From the NCBI RefSeq assembly GCF_030123325.1, contig NZ_CP126106.1, positions 3,748,001 to 3,812,000 of the forward strand: DNA of 64,000 nt, written 5' to 3'. Under the pieces are notes generated by a model. That model made no database searches and had not been told where the DNA came from. It was given only the letters and a program-made list of their open reading frames with translations. Source of the DNA: Peribacillus simplex (GTDB lineage: Bacteria > Bacillota > Bacilli > Bacillales > DSM-1321). Numbering within the stretch: position 1 is the stretch's first letter; the number at the start of each line of letters is the position of its first letter. The translations under genes and the position numbers were made by a program. Positions 41,874 through 50,617 of the stretch are shown here, piece by piece.

Positions 41874-42857
41874 TTAATACTCGGCCAATTCCCTCATTGC
41901 TTTTTCCACTTTATCAGGGTTCACCATAAATTGCTTTTCCATCGTAGGCGCATATGGCATGGCAGGTACATCAGGTCCGGCCAAACGTTTTACAGGGGCA
42001 TCCAAATCAAAAAGGCAATGCTCGGCAATGATGGCTGCGACCTCACTCATGATGCTTCCTTCTTTATTATCTTCCGTGACCAGCAATACTTTCCCCGTTT
42101 TAGAAGCTGCTTCTATGATAGCATCCTTATCTAAAGGGTAGACCGTACGCAAGTCAAGAACATGTGCAGAAATTCCATCTGCAGCTAATTTTTCTGCTGC
42201 CTGAAGGGCAAAATGCACACAAAGGCCATAGGAGATGACAGTAATGTCTTCCCCTTCCCTTTTCACTTCCGCCTTACCGATGGGAAGTACATAATCTTCA
42301 GTGGGCACCTCACCCTTGATCAAGCGGTATGCGCGTTTATGTTCAAAGAAAAGCACTGGGTCTTCATCGCGAATGGCAGCTTTAAGCAAACCCTTTACAT
42401 CATAAGGAGTGGAAGGCATCACAATTTTCAAGCCCGGCTGATTGGCAAAGATTGCTTCAACCGATTGTGAATGATAAAGAGCTCCATGGATCCCTCCTCC
42501 ATACGGGGCACGGATAACCATAGGACAGCTCCAGTCATTATTAGAACGGTATCTAATTTTGGCTGCCTCTGAAACGATTTGGTTAATGGCAGGCATGATG
42601 AAATCAGCAAATTGCATCTCAGCTATCGGCCGAAGTCCATACATGGCGGCTCCAATTCCCACTCCTGCAATTGCAGATTCAGCGAGCGGGGTATCGATGA
42701 CCCTGGCTTCACCGAATTGGTCGTATAAACCATTAGTGGCTTTAAAGACCCCACCTTTTTTTCCTACATCCTCTCCCAATACGAATACACGGGAATCACG
42801 TTCCATCTCTTCCCTCATTGCCATTGTCACGGCATCTATATAAGAAATCACTGGCAT
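41874..42857 (-). CDS. bkdAB: Branched-chain 2-oxoacid dehydrogenase E1 beta subunit
   Basis: 327 residues, transketolase-like beta subunit: FVLGEDVGKKGGVFKAT, DTPLAESAIAGVGIGAA, FADFIMPA, RAPYGGGIHGALYHSQSVEA. Forms the thiamine-diphosphate E1 with BkdAA. It lies 12 bases after bkdAA and touches bkdB. Confidence 0.95.
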   Translation of the reverse strand: MPVISYIDAVTMAMREEMERDSRVFVLGEDVGKKGGVFKATNGLYDQFGEARVIDTPLAESAIAGVGIGAAMYGLRPIAEMQFADFIMPAINQIVSEAAKIRYRSNNDWSCPMVIRAPYGGGIHGALYHSQSVEAIFANQPGLKIVMPSTPYDVKGLLKAAIRDEDPVLFFEHKRAYRLIKGEVPTEDYVLPIGKAEVKREGEDITVISYGLCVHFALQAAEKLAADGISAHVLDLRTVYPLDKDAIIEAASKTGKVLLVTEDNKEGSIMSEVAAIIAEHCLFDLDAPVKRLAGPDVPAMPYAPTMEKQFMVNPDKVEKAMRELAEY

Positions 42858-42869
42858 TCTATTACCCCC

Positions 42870-43868
42870 TTACTTTTGTGCATACACATGATTCATAGCA
42901 CTTTCAGCCTTCGGATATGGAGCATTCTCAGCATAATCGGTTGCTTCGTTTACTATCTTCATGACTTCATCATTCATTTGTTTTTCAAGGTCATCATCCA
43001 TGATTCCCACTTCTTTTAAATACGCTCCAAATGTCATTATGGAATCCTTCGTTTTGGCTTCGGCCACTTCGTCCGCAGTCCGGTAGCTTCGGTCATCATC
43101 ATCACTTGAATGAGGTGTGAGCCTGTATGAAACGGTTTCTACAAGAGTTGGGCCTTCACCCCTACGTGCACGGTCAGCCGCTTCTTTCACCGCTGCATAC
43201 ACTTCCAATGGATCATTGCCATCCACCGTTATACCAGGCATCCCATAGCCAATTGCCCTGTCGGAAACATTTTCACAAGATAGCTGTTTCTCAATAGGAA
43301 CTGAAATCGCATATTTATTATTTTCACACATGAAAATGACCGGTAGCTTGTGCACACCTGCAAAGTTGGCCCCTTCATGAAAATCGCCCTGATTGGATGA
43401 ACCTTCCCCAAACGTTACGAATGTTACCAAATCCTTACCTTCCATCTTCCCTGCAAGGGCAATCCCGACAGCATGCGGGACCTGTGTCGTTACAGGCGAT
43501 GAACCAGTGACGATCCTATTTTTCTTTTGACCAAAATGACCAGGCATTTGGCGCCCGCCGGAATTGGGATCTTCCTCTTTCGCGAAACCTGAAAGCATCA
43601 AGTCTTTTGCGGTCATTCCAAAGGTAAGCACCACACCGACATCCCGATAATAAGGCAGTACATAATCCTTTTGCCGATCAAGCGCAAACGCAGCCCCAAC
43701 CTGTGCAGCTTCTTGCCCCTGGCAGGAAATCACGAAGGGAATTTTCCCGGATCGGTTTAAAAGCCACATGCGCTCATCAATTCTGCGGGACAAAAGCATT
43801 GTCCGGTACATATCTAAAACCGTTTCCTCATTTAAGCCTAATTGTTCATGACGTTTTTCTACCATCAT
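42870..43868 (-). CDS. bkdAA: Branched-chain 2-oxoacid dehydrogenase E1 alpha subunit
   Basis: 332 residues. Thiamine-diphosphate site GEGSSNQGDFHEGANFAGVHKLPVIFMCENN is seen in pieces (GEGSSNQGDFHEG, ..CENNKYAIS), and the phosphorylation-loop region YRLTPHSSDDDD. ATGs at codons 1 and 2 stand in tandem after AGGAGG; either may be used. Follows lpdV by 21 bases. Confidence 0.94.
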   Translation of the reverse strand: MMVEKRHEQLGLNEETVLDMYRTMLLSRRIDERMWLLNRSGKIPFVISCQGQEAAQVGAAFALDRQKDYVLPYYRDVGVVLTFGMTAKDLMLSGFAKEEDPNSGGRQMPGHFGQKKNRIVTGSSPVTTQVPHAVGIALAGKMEGKDLVTFVTFGEGSSNQGDFHEGANFAGVHKLPVIFMCENNKYAISVPIEKQLSCENVSDRAIGYGMPGITVDGNDPLEVYAAVKEAADRARRGEGPTLVETVSYRLTPHSSDDDDRSYRTADEVAEAKTKDSIMTFGAYLKEVGIMDDDLEKQMNDEVMKIVNEATDYAENAPYPKAESAMNHVYAQK

Positions 43869-43889
43869 AAAACCTCCTGACCTTATTCT

Positions 43890-45311
43890 TTATGAATGAA
43901 TGGCACGTCCATCGACAGCAAGGGCCGCCTCTCCGATTGCTTCAGATAGACTTGGGTGCGGATGAATTGTCTTGCCTATTTCCCAAGGTGTCGCATCAAG
44001 CACTTTTGCAAGTCCCGCTTCTGAAATCATATCCGTAACATGTGGTCCGATCATATGAACGCCCAGTATATCATCCGTTCTCTTATCTGCGATGATTTTG
44101 ACAAAGCCATCCGCTTCCCCGAAAACAAGGGCCTTACCAACTGCACGGAATGGGAATTTCCCAATTTTAAGGTCATAACCTTCCTTGTTTGCCTGTTCTT
44201 CCGTCAACCCGACACTTGCAGCTTCAGGGCTTGAATACACACATTTTGAAATGAGCGAATAATCCAGCCGTTCCGGTTTTTGGCCTGCGATATGTTCAAC
44301 TGCCGTAATACCTTCATGGGAGGCAACGTGAGCCAATTGCAGACCGCCAATACAATCACCGATTGCATAGATATGTGATTCCTTCGTTTGGAAGAAGTCA
44401 TTGGTTTCAATAAAACCTTTATCTTTCACAATTTCCGTATTTTCAAGGCCGATCCCTTCAACATTTGCTGATCTGCCTACGGAAACCAGCATTTTTTCAG
44501 CTGTGAATTCCTCTACCGAACCTTTGACTTCTGCAGAAATGGAAACTGAAACATCCGTTTTCAGGGTTTCAGGCAATACCTTGGCACCTGTAACGAATTT
44601 GACGCCTTTTTTCGTTAGGAGACGAAGCATTTCACTGGAAATATCATGGTCCTCAGTCGGGATGATTCTATCTGCATATTCAAGTACTGTCACTTCCACA
44701 CCAAAATCATTGAGCATCGAAGCCCATTCAATGCCGATAACTCCACCGCCTACAATAATCATTGATTTTGGCAGGCTCTCAAGCTTTAGAGCTTCATCCG
44801 ATGTAAGCACAAATTCTCCATCAATCGTTAAACCGGGCAGTGTCTTCGGACGCGAACCGGTGGCAATGATGATGTTCTGAGGAATGAGCATTTCATTTTC
44901 ACTGCCATTATTCATTTCCACGGAAATTGTCCCAGGCATCGGTGAAAATATGGAAGGACCAAGTATACGCCCTAACCCTTCATAAACCGTTATCTTTCCT
45001 TGTTTCATCAAATGCTGAACACCTTTATAGAGTTGATCGACCACTTTATTCTTTCTTTCCTGCACCTTAAGGAAGTCTACCTTCACATCCCCGGTAACAA
45101 TACCGAATTCCTCACTTTTCACTGCAGTCTGATAAACTTCCGCACTCCTTAAAAGTGCTTTCGAAGGGATACAGCCTTTATGTAGACACGTTCCGCCGAG
45201 CTTGCCTTTCTCCACGACAGCCGTTTTCAATCCTAATTGAGCAGCCCTTATTGCCGCCACATACCCGCCTGTTCCTCCTCCGAGGATAACGAGGTCAAAT
45301 TCTTCAGCCAA
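43890..45311 (-). CDS. lpdV: Dihydrolipoyl dehydrogenase of the Bkd complex (E3)
   Basis: 473 residues. FAD motif LVILGGGTGGYVAA, redox pair GGTCLHKGCIPSK, NAD motif IIVGGGVIGIEWAS, and C-terminal HPHPSLSEA with the catalytic His. I choose a TTG start at 45311: GGAGGAG lies just before it and the product MAEEFDLVILGGG has the usual N-terminus. A GTG two codons earlier is too close to that site. Reoxidises lipoyl groups with NAD. Confidence 0.93.
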   Translation of the reverse strand: MAEEFDLVILGGGTGGYVAAIRAAQLGLKTAVVEKGKLGGTCLHKGCIPSKALLRSAEVYQTAVKSEEFGIVTGDVKVDFLKVQERKNKVVDQLYKGVQHLMKQGKITVYEGLGRILGPSIFSPMPGTISVEMNNGSENEMLIPQNIIIATGSRPKTLPGLTIDGEFVLTSDEALKLESLPKSMIIVGGGVIGIEWASMLNDFGVEVTVLEYADRIIPTEDHDISSEMLRLLTKKGVKFVTGAKVLPETLKTDVSVSISAEVKGSVEEFTAEKMLVSVGRSANVEGIGLENTEIVKDKGFIETNDFFQTKESHIYAIGDCIGGLQLAHVASHEGITAVEHIAGQKPERLDYSLISKCVYSSPEAASVGLTEEQANKEGYDLKIGKFPFRAVGKALVFGEADGFVKIIADKRTDDILGVHMIGPHVTDMISEAGLAKVLDATPWEIGKTIHPHPSLSEAIGEAALAVDGRAIHS

Positions 45312-45390
45312 AACCACTCCTCCTCACGAATACATACTATTTGTCACCATTTTTACTTGCCATATGTTTATTACGTTATCCATGTTGAAA

Positions 45391-45422
45391 ATTCCTGTGT
45401 TTATTTAAAAAAACACAGGAAT
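45391..45422. terminator. Hairpin between bcd and lpdV
   Basis: ATTCCTGTGTTT...AAACACAGGAAT, perfect 12-bp stem in the 131-base gap. The T tract after it on the minus strand is weak (TTTTC), so it may only partly stop transcription or may stabilise RNA ends. Confidence 0.55.
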
Positions 45423-45442
45423 CTATATCTTGTAAATTACAT

Positions 45443-46540
45443 TCATTTTCTTCCATTCAAGATATGTTTTTCATTTTGCAAGAATTGGCTCCTTGAATTC
45501 CTCATGCGAGCAATTCGCTCCTCTGCCATCCTATCCGCTGCTTTATAAGTTGGGATTTGATCACGTTTTGCAATCTCGATGACTCTTTCAATTGTATCAT
45601 AAACCGTTTCCACTTTCTTAAGGGCTCTTTCCCGATTATATCCTAAAAGCTCATCGGCCACGTTTATGACTCCACCTGCATTAATTACATAGTCTGGAGC
45701 ATATATAATGCCTTTTTCATGAATTTGATCGCCATGAACAGGTTCCTTTAATTGATTATTGGCCGCACCTGCAATGACCTTCGCCTTGATTTGATTGATT
45801 GTATGATCATTTATGACAGCCCCTAATGCACAAGGTGCATAGATATCACAGTCGACTCCATAAATTTCATCAGGATCAACTGCAGTCGCCCCAAAGGATT
45901 CAACCGCACGGGCCACGCTTTCTTTATTGATATCCGTAACGATAAGCTTGGCGCCCTCCTCATGAAGGTGACGGCATAAGTTATAAGAAACGTTCCCGAC
46001 GCCTTGGACCGCAACCACCTTGCCTTCTAAGGAATCAGTTCCGAATGCCTCTTTTGCAGCAGCTTTCATACCGCGATATACACCATATGCAGTTACAGGG
46101 GAAGGATTGCCCGAAGAACCGAATGCAGGGGAAATCCCAGTGACAAAATCCGTCTCCTCATGAATGAGGTCCATATCCTCAACCGTTGTACCTACATCCT
46201 CCGCTGTTATATAACGCCCATTCAGCCCTTGGATATACCTTCCGAATGCACGGAACATTTCTTCATTTTTATCCTTACGGGGATCGCCGATGATGACGGT
46301 TTTTCCCCCGCCTAAATTCAAGCCGGCAGCTGCGTTCTTATATGTCATTCCTCTTGAAAGCCTTAAGGCATCTTCAATGGCATCTTCTTCAGATGCATAC
46401 GTCCACATCCTAGTGCCTCCAAGCGCAGGCCCTAATGTCGTATCATGAATGGCAATAATCGCTTTCAAACCCGATTGTTTATCCTGACAGAATAACAATT
46501 GCTCGTAATCATACTTCTCAAGATATTTAAAAATTTCCAT
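45443..46540 (-). CDS. bcd: Leucine (branched-chain amino acid) dehydrogenase
   Basis: 365 residues, Glu/Leu/Phe/Val dehydrogenase family. Substrate and catalytic residues in LGGTRMW, AGLNLGGGKTVIIGDP (catalytic Lys) and TAEDVGTT; NAD site VAVQGVGNVSYNLC. Deaminates Leu, Ile and Val to 2-oxo acids for the Bkd complex. Sigma-54 promoter upstream. B. subtilis has ptb before it and buk after it; both are absent here. Confidence 0.95.
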   Translation of the reverse strand: MEIFKYLEKYDYEQLLFCQDKQSGLKAIIAIHDTTLGPALGGTRMWTYASEEDAIEDALRLSRGMTYKNAAAGLNLGGGKTVIIGDPRKDKNEEMFRAFGRYIQGLNGRYITAEDVGTTVEDMDLIHEETDFVTGISPAFGSSGNPSPVTAYGVYRGMKAAAKEAFGTDSLEGKVVAVQGVGNVSYNLCRHLHEEGAKLIVTDINKESVARAVESFGATAVDPDEIYGVDCDIYAPCALGAVINDHTINQIKAKVIAGAANNQLKEPVHGDQIHEKGIIYAPDYVINAGGVINVADELLGYNRERALKKVETVYDTIERVIEIAKRDQIPTYKAADRMAEERIARMRNSRSQFLQNEKHILNGRK

Positions 46541-46655
46541 AAAGGAATCCTCCCTAGATGTTTTAATACATGTCAGATATGAGACACTGAATTACTACTC
46601 ATTCTTACTTGTTACTACGTTCATTTTAAATAAAATTCGCTACTAGCATGATATT

Positions 46656-46669
46656 TTCCCCATGGGGAA
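46656..46669. repeat. Perfect 14-bp palindrome in the bcd leader
   Basis: TTCCCCATGGGGAA, no loop, 24-37 bases downstream of the expected sigma-54 start. Could be a protein site or RNA structure. Confidence 0.5.
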
Positions 46670-46703
46670 TGGTTCCCTTGAAAAGATCCATGCATTTTTA
46701 AAT

Positions 46704-46720
46704 ATGCAAATAACATGCCA
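46704..46720 (-). promoter_or_regulatory. Sigma-54 (SigL) promoter of the bcd-bkd operon
   Basis: On the minus strand TGGCAT-GTTAT-TTGCAT fits the -24/-12 consensus TGGCAC-N5-TTGCW with the essential GG and GC at the right spacing. It sits between bkdR and bcd, just where BkdR should act. Confidence 0.85.
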
Positions 46721-46739
46721 CTAAAATACATAATGCGAG

Positions 46740-46759
46740 CCTTTATATCCAAATAAAGG
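46740..46759. promoter_or_regulatory. Candidate BkdR enhancer palindrome
   Basis: CCTTTAT-ATCCAA-ATAAAGG, perfect 7-bp arms, about 20 bases upstream of the -24 element. The site of BkdR binding is not proven; this is the best inverted repeat in the upstream region. Confidence 0.4.
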
Positions 46760-46908
46760 AGATGCTGGTTAATATGATGGGCAACTATAGCCTATAACAA
46801 ATTCAAAAAAATTTCATGTTAGAAGTGGAGTCTCGCTTAAATTAAAATAAATCAGAAAATTCCGCGCAGTTTTTTTCATAGTACGCAATTATTTGCGTGC
46901 AAGAATTT

Positions 46909-48966
46909 TCACAGTTTTAGTTTTTCCATTTTGTAATATAGATTTCTAACTGAAATCCCCAGCGCTTTTGCCGTAAGTGTTTTATTTCCCTTGTGGGTAA
47001 GGAACGCTTGCTGAATGATTTCGGCTTCATACTGGTCTATTATCTCCGAGAGCGGTTTCCCCGATACGTAGCCAGAAGGCTTCATTATTAATTTCTCCTG
47101 TTTTAATGGAATCTCTTCGATAAAATCCGGTATATGATGAATATCAATGACCGTCTCGTTCAATTTCATGAAAATGATTGCCCGTCCTAAGATATTTTCC
47201 AGTTCCCTCACATTACCCGGCCAGTTGTAAATTTGCATTTTATGTATAGCTGCTGCTGTAATTCCCTCTATGCTCCGTCCATACTCCTGATTGATTTTAT
47301 TAATCAAATGCTCCGCCAATTCTCTCAAATCTTCTTTTCTCTTTCTTAATGGTGCAATGAAAATAGGCATGCGGTTCAACCTGAAATACAAGTCTTCCCT
47401 GAATGATCCGTTTGCGATGGCCTGTTCAAGATTGATATTCGTAGCGGCTATGACCCGTACATTGATGGGGATCGGCTTCGTCCCCCCCACTCTGATGATT
47501 TCCTTTTCTTGTAATACCCGAAGTAATTTTGCTTGGATGTTGGCTGGCAATTCACCAATTTCGTCCAAAAAGATACTCCCTTGATTTGCCTCTTCAAAAA
47601 AACCGACCTTTCCGCCCCTGCTTGCCCCAGTAAAGGCCCCCTCATCATAACCGAACAGTTCACTTTCAAGTAATGAATCCGAGATGGCCGCACAATTTAC
47701 CCGTACGAATTTATTGAATTTCCTATCGCTCGCATTATGTATGGCATGAGCAAATAACTCTTTGCCAGTCCCTGATTCCCCTCTTAATAAGACAGTAGCA
47801 GGTGTTCTTGCAGATAATTTCGCCTGTTCAATGGGAAGCTTCATCTCTTCGGAAGCCCCAATTATATCATCAAAAGAATATTTAGCCTGCAATGTCCGGA
47901 TAATCTGTCTTGCCCGATTCAGTTCGTGGGTCAAGGCTTGAATTTCCGATACATCATGAATGACGCCAACGCTCCCTTTCAGGCATCCATCCACAATGAT
48001 TGGAGCAACATTCACGATCACTTCCTTATGTTTTGGGCCGACACGCATATTGACACCCCGAACAGGCTTTTTTGTCTGAAGCACTTTCATATGCATACTT
48101 TCACCTTCGTAAATATCGATGGAAGCCGGCTTACCGATCACTTGGGTCTTTGTTAAGCCGGTGATTCTTGTATATGCCGGATTAATCAAAAGCCCCCTGC
48201 CTTGATCATCCACAACGGATATGGCTTCATCACTGGATTGAATGATCGCCTGGAGCATCGTCTGTATCTCTTTTAAATCAGTGATCTGCTCTGCCAATTG
48301 TACAGCTTCCGTTTTATTCCTGAACACGGAAAAGGCCCCTATGATTTCTTTATCGGCATTCACAAGAGGTATCCTTGTCGTTATAAGTTCCATCCCATTG
48401 CTAAGGGTGATTTCCTGATTTACTTCTTTTTGGTTCGTTTGCATCACTCGCAGCAATCCAGTTGAAGGGATGAAATCTTTAATATGCCTGCCTATCACAT
48501 CTTCGCGCTTTGTGTCAGATGCACGTTCCGCACTATCATTGAACATGATGATGAATCCTTCATGATCAATCACCACCATCCCTTCACTGGTCGTATTAAG
48601 GATCAAGTCCATTTTTGCCGAGGTATTCTCCAATTTACTTATTAAACGATTTTTCTCTTCAAACAACTTAGTCATAATGAGGGCGACACTTCCAGGAATG
48701 AGAATCGTTTGTTCGCCCATGTCCCTTTTTATCTTTTTATAGACAGATGGGTCTCCGGTCGTATCAAAAATGATGTCCAAATCCCGCTCCAATCCCATGC
48801 TCCAATCAGTCACCGTAGGAATCCTTCGCTCCTTTGCAGCAAGCATCCCTTCAGCGGATTCATTCGTATCAGCCATACAAACAATGGAGAATACTTCACT
48901 TTCCGATAGGAGTTTCAACACGGTTGTCCCTCCCACTCCTCCACCTACTATCATGACCTTTTGCAT
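46909..48966 (-). CDS. bkdR: Sigma-54-dependent activator of branched-chain amino acid catabolism
   Basis: 685 residues. N-terminal Rossmann-like segment (MIVGGGVGGTTVLKLL), two PAS domains (about 110-230 and 240-350), AAA+ domain with Walker A GESGTGKE, the sigma-54 contact loop GAFTGA, Walker B GSIFLDEIGE, R-finger region, and a Fis-type helix-turn-helix (NKTLTAKALGISVRNLYYKMEKL). PAS domains suggest sensing of a small ligand. Activates the -24/-12 promoter at 46704-46720. Confidence 0.93.
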   Translation of the reverse strand: MQKVMIVGGGVGGTTVLKLLSESEVFSIVCMADTNESAEGMLAAKERRIPTVTDWSMGLERDLDIIFDTTGDPSVYKKIKRDMGEQTILIPGSVALIMTKLFEEKNRLISKLENTSAKMDLILNTTSEGMVVIDHEGFIIMFNDSAERASDTKREDVIGRHIKDFIPSTGLLRVMQTNQKEVNQEITLSNGMELITTRIPLVNADKEIIGAFSVFRNKTEAVQLAEQITDLKEIQTMLQAIIQSSDEAISVVDDQGRGLLINPAYTRITGLTKTQVIGKPASIDIYEGESMHMKVLQTKKPVRGVNMRVGPKHKEVIVNVAPIIVDGCLKGSVGVIHDVSEIQALTHELNRARQIIRTLQAKYSFDDIIGASEEMKLPIEQAKLSARTPATVLLRGESGTGKELFAHAIHNASDRKFNKFVRVNCAAISDSLLESELFGYDEGAFTGASRGGKVGFFEEANQGSIFLDEIGELPANIQAKLLRVLQEKEIIRVGGTKPIPINVRVIAATNINLEQAIANGSFREDLYFRLNRMPIFIAPLRKRKEDLRELAEHLINKINQEYGRSIEGITAAAIHKMQIYNWPGNVRELENILGRAIIFMKLNETVIDIHHIPDFIEEIPLKQEKLIMKPSGYVSGKPLSEIIDQYEAEIIQQAFLTHKGNKTLTAKALGISVRNLYYKMEKLKL

Positions 48967-49170
48967 GAGCCATCCCCCTTAAAATATAATGATCCCTTTT
49001 AATAGATCATTCCCTGCAATTTTTTTCATACTCGAACCATTTTACCATATCTGTTCCCTTTAAAAACAGCCACCAACTCCCAGTCATTATCTAGATTCCC
49101 GAAACTTGACAAATAATTTATATCCTTTATCATTTTTTAAAGACGGAATTTTCGGAAGGGATTTGACCGC

Positions 49171-49407
49171 ATGAAACGTTTAATCGCTTTTTTGATTCTT
49201 TTTATACCCGGTGCCTTTGCTGCCTATGGCATAAAAATAATGAGGGACATGGTGTTCGGTATTTTACAGCCTCCCTATCCATTCCTTTGGCTGCAATTTT
49301 TAATCGGACTGCTCATTACGATTGGCGGAATAGCCTTTATCGCCGGCTTCATCCTTCATCGAGACCGAAAACAAAATAAGGTCCAAAGCAGGTTCAATAA
49401 ATTTTAA
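49171..49407 (+). CDS. yqzF: DUF2627 small membrane protein (YqzF)
   Basis: 78 residues with two transmembrane helices (about 4-22 and 40-63), a proline-rich loop (LQPPYPFLW) and a basic tail (HRDRKQNKVQSRF). Matches YqzF/DUF2627 in length and position, between bkdR and yqiK. Function unknown. The start at 49171 follows GGAAGGGA. Confidence 0.8.
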   Translation: MKRLIAFLILFIPGAFAAYGIKIMRDMVFGILQPPYPFLWLQFLIGLLITIGGIAFIAGFILHRDRKQNKVQSRFNKF

Positions 49408-49417
49408 ACATAATTAA

Positions 49418-49444
49418 AAGGTGCCATATATCATATGGCACCTT
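49418..49444. terminator. Bidirectional terminator between yqzF and yqiK
   Basis: AAGGTGCCATAT...ATATGGCACCTT followed by CTTTCTTT, between convergent genes. Confidence 0.82.
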
Positions 49445-49450
49445 CTTTCT

Positions 49451-50185
49451 TTATCTTGATTTCAATCCTTCTCTGATCCGTACGGCTGCCTCGGGAAAAT
49501 CGGTTATGATGCCGCTGCATCCCAGTTTGAATAACCGCTTCATATCGGCTTCTTCATTAATGGTATATGGCCGTACAGGAACACCCATACTCACCGATGC
49601 TTGAATTAGCGCATCAGGGGCAGCCCGGATATTTGGGTGAATTGCACTTCCGCCTATTGCCTTGGCATATATCCACGGCATGTATAGACCATCCCTATAA
49701 AGCGGTGCTGTTTCCAATTCAGGTGCCAATTGGTGGCAATTGACCAAACTATAATGATTGAAGGAAGAAAGGATCACCCTTTCCTCCATTTCGTAAGTAC
49801 GGATGAGCCGGATGACTTTCTCTTCTAAGCCTGGATACAGAAAAAGCGTATTTTTCAATTCAATATTGCAAAAAAGCTGATTATCGTAAAGCCAAATAAA
49901 TAGTTCTTCAAGCGTCGGAATCTTTTCTTTTCCCCATTTACCCTTATGGTTTGCGGAAGCATTAAGTGTTTTCAACTCCATCAAGGTCCGGTCTTTTACA
50001 TACCCCGAGGCATTCGTTGTCCGATCGAGCTTTTCATCGTGAATGATGACCACTTCTCCATCTTTCGAGAGCTGGACATCCGTTTCAATTCCGTCCGCTC
50101 CGACACGGGCAGCTTCTTTGAACGCCGACATCGTATTTTCCGGATGTGTTCCTGCAGAGCCTCGATGCGCAAAGATTAAGGTCAT
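49451..50185 (-). CDS. yqiK: Glycerophosphodiester phosphodiesterase (YqiK)
   Basis: 244 residues of the GDPD TIM-barrel family. Catalytic and metal residues are in FAHRGSAGTHPENT (HR, E), ETDVQLSKDGEVVIIHDEKLDRTT (E-x-D, HD), and FCNIELK. No signal peptide, so cytosolic; it would release glycerol 3-phosphate from deacylated phospholipid headgroups. The frame extends upstream to 50245, but GAGAGGCGG precedes ATG 50185. Confidence 0.88.
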   Translation of the reverse strand: MTLIFAHRGSAGTHPENTMSAFKEAARVGADGIETDVQLSKDGEVVIIHDEKLDRTTNASGYVKDRTLMELKTLNASANHKGKWGKEKIPTLEELFIWLYDNQLFCNIELKNTLFLYPGLEEKVIRLIRTYEMEERVILSSFNHYSLVNCHQLAPELETAPLYRDGLYMPWIYAKAIGGSAIHPNIRAAPDALIQASVSMGVPVRPYTINEEADMKRLFKLGCSGIITDFPEAAVRIREGLKSR

Positions 50186-50398
50186 GATGAAACGCCGCCT
50201 CTCTCTATTATTGTTATATCCCAATTTTATGAACAGAAACAGCAAATTATTTTCATCTAGATCAATCCTTCAATCAAAATGCAGGTGATTATTTTCTGCA
50301 TAGAATGTTCCTTTCGTCAAAACACTCAATTTCTTTTCCAGGCTTTTTATTTGCAAGCGGGTATCCGGGAAGGCCATTGGGCTTTTCAGCCAAACAAA

Positions 50399-50450
50399 AA
50401 CGCCTTTTATTTATGGGATTTCCTTCAAAATCCAATAAATAAAAGGCGTT
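50399..50450. terminator. Long hairpin between yqiK and spo0A
   Basis: AACGCCTTTTATTTAT pairs with ATAAATAAAAGGCGTT (16-bp stem), with T runs after it on both strands. No plus-strand gene precedes it; it can catch minus-strand transcripts from spo0A. The rest of the 50186-50617 gap showed nothing else besides the next hairpin. Confidence 0.7.
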
Positions 50451-50479
50451 TAATTTTTTTTAACCGGCATAAAAAATTT

Positions 50480-50515
50480 GAAGTTGCCGATTAGAAAAAA
50501 TCAAGAAGCAACTTC
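50480..50515 (-). terminator. Terminator after spo0A
   Basis: GAAGTTGC (50480-50487) pairs with GCAACTTC (50508-50515); the minus strand continues AAATTTTTT. Confidence 0.65.
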
Positions 50516-50617
50516 TTCCTGTCCTTTACCTCCAGACGGAGAGTTCCTATTTATATTTAGCGGCTCTAGCCTTTATATGGTCAATTGTTCCTTACAACCG
50601 GTTTGCCCCTATCCCTG

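Noticed and set aside
46881..46902. Terminator for bkdR (GTACGCAA...TTGCGTGC)
   Set aside because: Stem is short with a G-T pair and the minus strand continues with As, not Ts; not called.
50279..50494. 71-codon plus-strand frame upstream of the long hairpin
   Set aside because: No ribosome site; ends inside the spo0A-side hairpins; no recognisable protein features.
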